Assembly (NCBI RefSeq): GCF_000004195.4
Contig: NC_030683.2
Coordinates: 74,991,764-75,055,763, forward strand
Origin: Xenopus tropicalis
Taxonomy: Eukaryota > Chordata > Amphibia > Anura > Pipidae
Direction of reading: 5' to 3'
DNA length: 64,000 nt
Below the pieces are notes generated by a model, which searched no databases, had not been told where the DNA came from, and saw only the letters and a program-made list of their open reading frames with translations. A program made the position numbers and the translations under genes. Each line of letters opens with the position of its first letter. The stretch's first letter is position 1. Below, in pieces: positions 60,115-64,000 of the stretch.

Positions 60115-60630
60115 ATGGAGAGCAGTGTGGGAGCCAGCAGAGGGAAAAAGGTGCCAAAAAGGAGGGAACACCTTGCAAGTGTTCCAGCTGCCTTGTCACA
60201 CAGCTCTGGCAGTGACACTGAGAGAGTGAGGCCTGGCTTCGTCGGCAGCCCAGATGTGTCGGATGTGGAGGGTACTGACAGGGATTATCGGCCAGAGGAA
60301 GCCAATGGAGAGGAGAGTGAGGAGCTTCCACCCCCCTCATTACCAAAAAGGAGCAGGAGAAGACAACAGCAGGAGAGCATACTCCGTAATTTAAAATTCT
60401 CAGAATTTGAGAATGAGGCATTGGTGGAGAGGCTCGTGCCGGTCTTCCATAAGATCATTGGCAAATATGCTGAGAGACACTGACAGCTGTCAAAACCAAG
60501 GCCTGAAGGGACATCGCAGACCATGTTAACAGAATTGGGGTCTGTCTGCACAGTGTCCAACACTGCAAGAAGCGCTACCAGGACATAAAAAGGGTCCAGA
60601 AGAAAAAGCTGGCAGAGGACTCCAGATGAA
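60115..60630 (+). pseudogene. Harbinger Myb/SANT-like DNA-binding protein, exon 1, broken
   Basis: The ATG at 60115 opens 122 codons beginning MESSVGASRGKKVPKRREHL. An acidic/serine-rich part follows, then the basic patch LPKRSRRRQQQ and FENEALVERLVPVFHKIIGK, the first helix of a Myb-like (trihelix) domain. The stop TGA at 60481 ends the frame. Directly after, another frame reads DIADHVNRIG and HCKKRYQDIKRVQKKK, the second and third helices, with a TGA where the helix tryptophan is expected. So one frameshift and one stop break it. Known role: Harbinger Myb-like proteins bring the transposase to the nucleus and to the element ends. Confidence 0.8.
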
Positions 60631-60700
60631 GTTTGCCTGGCATCATGAACATAATAACAAAAAATGTAACAAAAAAGTTATTATTTTTTTTTTCCAAAAG

Positions 60701-61136
60701 GTGGCTATGGACGCTCCTCGTCTCTGCTCCACTCCCCACAATGTGATCCTGAAATTGAAGGGGAAACTTTTAGTGGGGAGGCAAATGAGAGAGGGTCACA
60801 CGTATGTGGCAGCAACTTGGCCTTGTTCTCAGACGAGGAGCCGGCCAACATTCCCCAGCAACAGGTCACAACCCAGGCCAGAACAGCTAATGTGGCCCCC
60901 CAGGGACCTGAATAAGATAGGTTCCACAAATGAGACATCATAAAAATGTAATGAAAAAGTTGGACACACTGCATGTTGACTTGTGTGTGGCCACTAACAC
61001 CTATAATGCCAGTCAGGCACGCCAAGCTGCACACGAGGCTGCCATGTTAAGCCTCCAACAGGCCAGTCAGGCACGCCAAGCTGCACACGAGGCTGCCATG
61101 TTAAGCCTGCACGAGGAGCAGTTAGAACTACAATGA
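60701..61136 (+). pseudogene. Harbinger Myb-like protein, second exon and coiled-coil tail, broken
   Basis: TTTTTTTTTTCCAAAAG at 60684-60700 looks like a splice acceptor. After it, one frame reads SHVCGSNLALFSDEEPANIP, ending at a stop near 60915. The frame then shifts to KLDTLHVDLCVATNTYNAS at about 60955. Next comes a tandem pair of ASQARQAAHEAAMLSL (48-bp DNA duplication at about 61008-61108) and the end HEEQLELQ at 61136. The alanine-rich heptads suggest a coiled coil. Confidence 0.65.
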
Positions 61137-61277
61137 CAAAAAGTAGCATTGTTGGCTAGGCAAAATTCGCGCCATGCTCTACCAGTAGAGCTAGTGGTGC
61201 TCAAACCATTTCTTTTGGAAGTGGGTTCCCTGTAAATAAAACCTTTTTTTTTGGAGAAGTTGTTTGGTATTTCTTGT

Positions 61278-61475
61278 TTATGGGATTAAAGATTGTAGGT
61301 ACTTACAGGAAAAGTAATTGATAACGATTTGTCCCCGGACTTCATTCCCTCTGGCATCCGCACCTCGGACAGGATCTTGTGGATGTATGGAGTCATCCAG
61401 GTCCTCAGCCACATTGCCTGGTAAGCCATGCCGGTTCGCCAGATTGTGCAGTACAGCACACACACAAAAAAGCAT
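61278..61475 (-). pseudogene. C-terminal remnant of Harbinger transposase
   Basis: The minus strand encodes FCVCAVLHNLANRHGLPGN, then an acidic stretch and EVRGQIVINYF, before a stop near 61278. The CAVLHNLA motif is the usual end of Harbinger (DDE_4-type) transposases. The catalytic DDE core is absent: the frame runs straight into the right terminal repeat. The enzyme would normally cut and paste the element together with the Myb-like partner. Confidence 0.75.
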
Positions 61476-61599
61476 GCGATAAACGTAATCGCACTTTAGT
61501 GAATCAACCCTATTGTTTCTTAACCAGATATTCAATATTGGTATGCTACATTATATTTTCCAATCAAAAACACAACAGAATATCAAAATGACCCAATAA

Positions 61600-62060
61600 T
61601 TAAATAATGACCTATCTAAGCCTTTAGTTGATTTGTACATGTCAAGTTTAAAGATCCCTTCAGTTTCACATTATATCAAAATTGTATCCAAATCACCACC
61701 TCTAATAACAGAGTGTATTTATTTAATTCCTTGAAAAAAATAAATCCATTGTAATAGCCTTCATGAGCACAATGAATACATTTAACAATGGCAGATTTTC
61801 AGTTCAAGTTGTTTATGTCCCATATATGTTTAAATTTGCTGTTTAAACATCCTTTTTGTTTTGCCCACATATAAACTGCCACAATGGCAGATGAAAAGAT
61901 ATATTTTATAAGTAGTTCAACAATTTACAAAATGCTTCATTTCAAACAACTTCTCCAAGACTTCCCCAGAAAGATTTAGGATTTTTTTAATAAATCAACA
62001 CTGTTCACAAGACCTTCACCTGAAGGTGCCAATATCTCTGCAACTCTTGCTCTGATATTG
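61600..62060 (-). pseudogene. Penelope-like element relic (GIY-YIG endonuclease end)
   Basis: Minus-strand frames read ICHCGSLYVGKTKRMFKQQI (about 61840-61910), a GIY-YIG-type segment of the kind ending Penelope-like retroelement proteins. Further on come FFQGI and RGGDLDTIL (about 61680-61735), the conserved block that follows. Stops and frameshifts are frequent. It lies just right of the Harbinger element, and the DNA left of that element may be its continuation, but I could not show this. Confidence 0.65.
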
Positions 62061-63496
62061 ACCTTTAAAATGACTATGTACTAGAAAGTCATTAATATTC
62101 CTGCTTCTGTGTTATCTGAACTTCATGTTTCCCATTATACTTGCAGCCAGTGTTTTCTTGAGCATGGTGCAGCTAAAAACATTTTAATCCTAGTCTTCAT
62201 GTTCCAACCTAAAGAGCTGGCATCAAAGTTGAAGTGTTATGGTAGAAATAAATATGACTTGGAAGGACTGCTGAAGGGTCCCTTTGAAGATGAACTGCCT
62301 GCTCATAGTATATGACCACTCCTGCCTTTAACCTATATTATCCCAGCAGGTTATCATTATTGAGTTACATAGATAAAAACCACATCTTTCCTGAAGAGAC
62401 TGCTAGAATGAAAGGAGGCAGAATCAAATACACATCAAAATAATCAATACATTATGTTTTCAACACTGAGCTACTTCAGATGTGAATAAAATCTATTATT
62501 TAGGATGAGATAACTTTCCTCTCCTTATCCCATCACAGCAGAATAAAGTGAAAGTGTCCCTTGTTTATGATGAATATTGAAAGTAAGGCAGGACATAACT
62601 GAAGACGTGTATCTTGCCAGTACATATGCATATTTATGGTGCTCTAAACATAAATTATATTTTTGTTGCAAAAGTAGTTGAGCAAATGCAGGTGGATTTT
62701 TTTTTTGTCTCAAATACCTTTTCTCTGCTGCGCACCCACAAGTAGAAGCCCTAAAGCTTTTTTCCAAGGAACTGTAACAGGAGACTCAAAGTGCCCATGC
62801 ATGAAATTATATAGTGGGTTTGACAAAGCCTACATACACTCCCTACTTAGAATTAGGTTTTAATAGCCTATACTGCAATCCATGTCTGAACATGGTTATG
62901 AAGTCTTGGAAGACAATGCAGTAAACCATAACCTCCTATTAGGACATTATTATGGCAAGGATACATGTCCCTAACCTTTTTAAAACAGAAGCATGGAGTA
63001 ATGAGCAACCCATGTAATGAGCAATGAGGACCACAAGGGATATTTTTTGTTAATTAATAGCATGAATATGTGATTGAGTCTGGTGTGTGGTACTTAGCTA
63101 TAGCACCTCACAATCAAGTTTCTTATCAGCATTTCCAAGCAAATGACAGCCTCATCTCATTTACTTTTCTTACTTTTATTCTATGCATCTTCTGAATGAA
63201 GACATCTTTGCACTTTTGCCATCCATGCTAGGGAAGCAGCCTATGTTTGGTGAGGTTAGATTTTCATTCAGATTTCTAAAGGACCCTCAGATTTATTTAG
63301 AAAATGTCAAGGATAACCAGTACAAAAAAAACTACACATAAGGACAGCAACAAATATGGGGCCTAACAATGTATATTACCATTGATTCATGCAAATATGT
63401 ATGCCTGGTTTCATAAGCATTACAGAGAATAATTATACTATGTGAACAATATATTCTCTTTAGAGATAAATGCCCAGTAGTAACATTCTTTCTAGT

Positions 63497-63675
63497 CAGG
63501 ACTGTCCAACTGGAACCCCACTGCATTTATCTTGCCATCCACCAGATTTATGAGGCCCACAGCCTGCCCAAGTGCTCCAATGATTTTTATGTATAACACT
63601 GACATTATTACTTAAATAATTAAAATGAGGTAGCATATAATTGCCACACTGTATTGAAATAACTGGACAGCACTG
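63497..63675. mobile_element. hAT-like short element
   Basis: CAGGACTGTCCAACTGGAAC at the left and ATAACTGGACAGCACTG at the right are imperfect inverse ends, like those at 42677. The flanking duplication is not clear. Confidence 0.55.
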
Positions 63676-63978
63676 TTGTAAAGCATGTACAGACACTAAT
63701 AAAAAAGGACTGAGTCAGATCTGTCGGCTGATTATTTATCAACCAATACACATTATATATTCTATGGAGATTTTATTAACACTACTGTGAGGGGGCAAAT
63801 TCTAAGAAATGCCCCTGTAAGTATACATTGTGTTTATATCTGTCTATTTCACATTAAATGTTTTTATTTTGCTAATTTGGGGATTGTTAATTGTTAAATT
63901 CTAACTTTCTTTCCATAAATATATCCTAAACGTCAATTTTGCACATACTAAAGCTGTATGCAATCTTTATTGATACAG

Positions 63979-64000
63979 ATCTTTCTCCGTCAGTGTCTCC
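63979..64000 (+). CDS. robo3: Candidate start of robo3 exon w11, cut by the window end
   Basis: ATTGATACAG is followed by 22 open bases to the window end. Joined in phase 1 to exon w10 they give D-LSPSVSP. Robo1 continues after HFHA with SQCPRPTSPVSTDSN, so a PxxSP stretch is expected exactly here. Human Robo3 also has an HLSPSPAPS stretch. The pyrimidine tract is only moderate, and 22 bases are too few for proof. Without this exon nothing in the 25 kb after exon w10 continues the protein. Confidence 0.45.

Larger units (their letters stand above)
59807..61511. mobile_element. Harbinger-type transposon, internally deleted
   Basis: The left end AGGGTCGATTCACTAAGGTG mirrors the right end CACTTTAGTGAATCAACCCT (two mismatches). 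ATT flanks both sides (59804-59806 and 61512-61514), a 3-bp duplication as Harbinger elements make, though the usual form is TTA/TAA. It encodes a Myb-like protein on the plus strand and the last part of a transposase on the minus strand, the convergent two-gene layout known for Harbinger. At 1.7 kb it is too short for a full transposase. Confidence 0.85.
38868..63978 (+). other. Apparent 25-kb intron after exon w10
   Basis: No conserved coding sequence was found here except transposon relics, which are listed separately. Stretches with nothing recognised: 40300-41640, 42200-42670, 42845-45930, 50350-52500, 53120-54725, 59450-59800 and 62070-63490. The intron is inferred from the candidate exon at 63979; a small exon in between could have been missed. 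Confidence 0.6.
3563..64000 (+). other. robo3: robo3-like gene (Roundabout receptor), 3' half, partial at both ends
   Basis: Ten exons on the plus strand, with consistent phases (1-0, 0-1, 1-1, 1-2, 2-1, 1-1, 1-1, 1-2, 2-2, 2-1) and GT/AG borders, join into one open reading frame. The frame covers FN3-3, the transmembrane helix and the cytoplasmic tail of a Roundabout receptor. Known for the family: Robo proteins are single-pass axon-guidance receptors for Slit ligands; Robo3 controls midline crossing. Paralogue choice is inference. A third FN3 domain argues against Robo4. Low similarity to mammalian Robo1/2 and absence of a CC1 PYATTQ motif argue for Robo3. The upstream exons lie before base 1. 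The 3' end is beyond the window, probably after an exon starting at 63979. No promoter or poly(A) site of this gene is in the window. Confidence 0.8.

Noticed and set aside
60705..61034. 109-codon minus-strand frame and overlapping plus-strand frames in the Harbinger element
   Set aside because: They are shadows of the Myb-like gene; only the frames with recognised motifs were kept.
62109..62315. 68-codon frame with cysteines, considered as a robo exon
   Set aside because: It has no similarity to the Robo tail, and its splice borders do not fit phase 1.
1..64000. Search for tRNA, rRNA, snRNA, riboswitch or operon-like structures
   Set aside because: None could be supported by eye in a window of vertebrate intron character.

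Overview
This is vertebrate, non-coding-rich genomic DNA. It carries the 3' half of one multi-exon plus-strand gene. The exons encode a Roundabout (Robo) axon-guidance receptor: the last fibronectin type III domain, the transmembrane helix and most of the cytoplasmic tail. The introns are packed with inverted-repeat DNA transposons. The mix of repeats (short elements opening with phrases such as 'ggggctgatttactaa', 'acaggtataggaccca', 'tagtgatgagcgaat' and 'gggctctggcacacgg') is what I know from Xenopus genomes, so I infer a frog, probably Xenopus. I cannot settle the species from the sequence.

Gene layout: ten exons with matching splice phases lie at 3563-3684, 7732-7903, 9031-9222, 13491-13533, 16903-17042, 24104-24448, 27663-27770, 28293-28452, 31837-32043 and 38467-38867. 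An eleventh probably starts at 63979 and runs off the window. All upstream exons (Ig domains, first two FN3 domains) and the 3' end lie outside. The protein has a third FN3 domain, so it is unlike Robo4 as I recall it. It is much more diverged from mammalian Robo1/2 than a frog orthologue should be, and it lacks the CC1 tyrosine motif. The best fit is robo3. It keeps a CC0-like tyrosine, a proline-rich CC2-like Ena/VASP-type motif, and a TYGY/NGWGS/SSSDGSF block shared with Robo1.

Region by region: 1-3562 is intron with nested MITEs, a CTAT microsatellite and a TTAA-flanked MITE. 3.7-24.1 kb holds the FN3, membrane and CC0 exons and many palindromic MITEs. 24.1-32.0 kb holds the cytoplasmic exons. 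Two near-identical MITEs flank the CC2 exons there, and a hAT element there is filled by a minisatellite. 32.0-38.9 kb ends with the TYGY/GWGS exon. 38.9-64.0 kb is one apparent 25-kb intron. It contains a perfect 116-bp hairpin repeat between TA tracts, a degraded L1 interrupted by a MITE, a LINE split by a 1.6-kb hAT element that itself carries a MITE, a 1.1-kb hAT element with CCAAT and TATA boxes, a dead Tc1-like element, a Harbinger-type element carrying a broken Myb-like gene and only the end of its transposase, and a relic of a Penelope-like element.

There is no operon, CRISPR array or prokaryote-type system here. I saw no convincing tRNA, rRNA or snRNA gene. The most unusual structures are the perfect hairpin in the robo intron, the receptor's hybrid cytoplasmic motif set, and the partly deleted Harbinger element.
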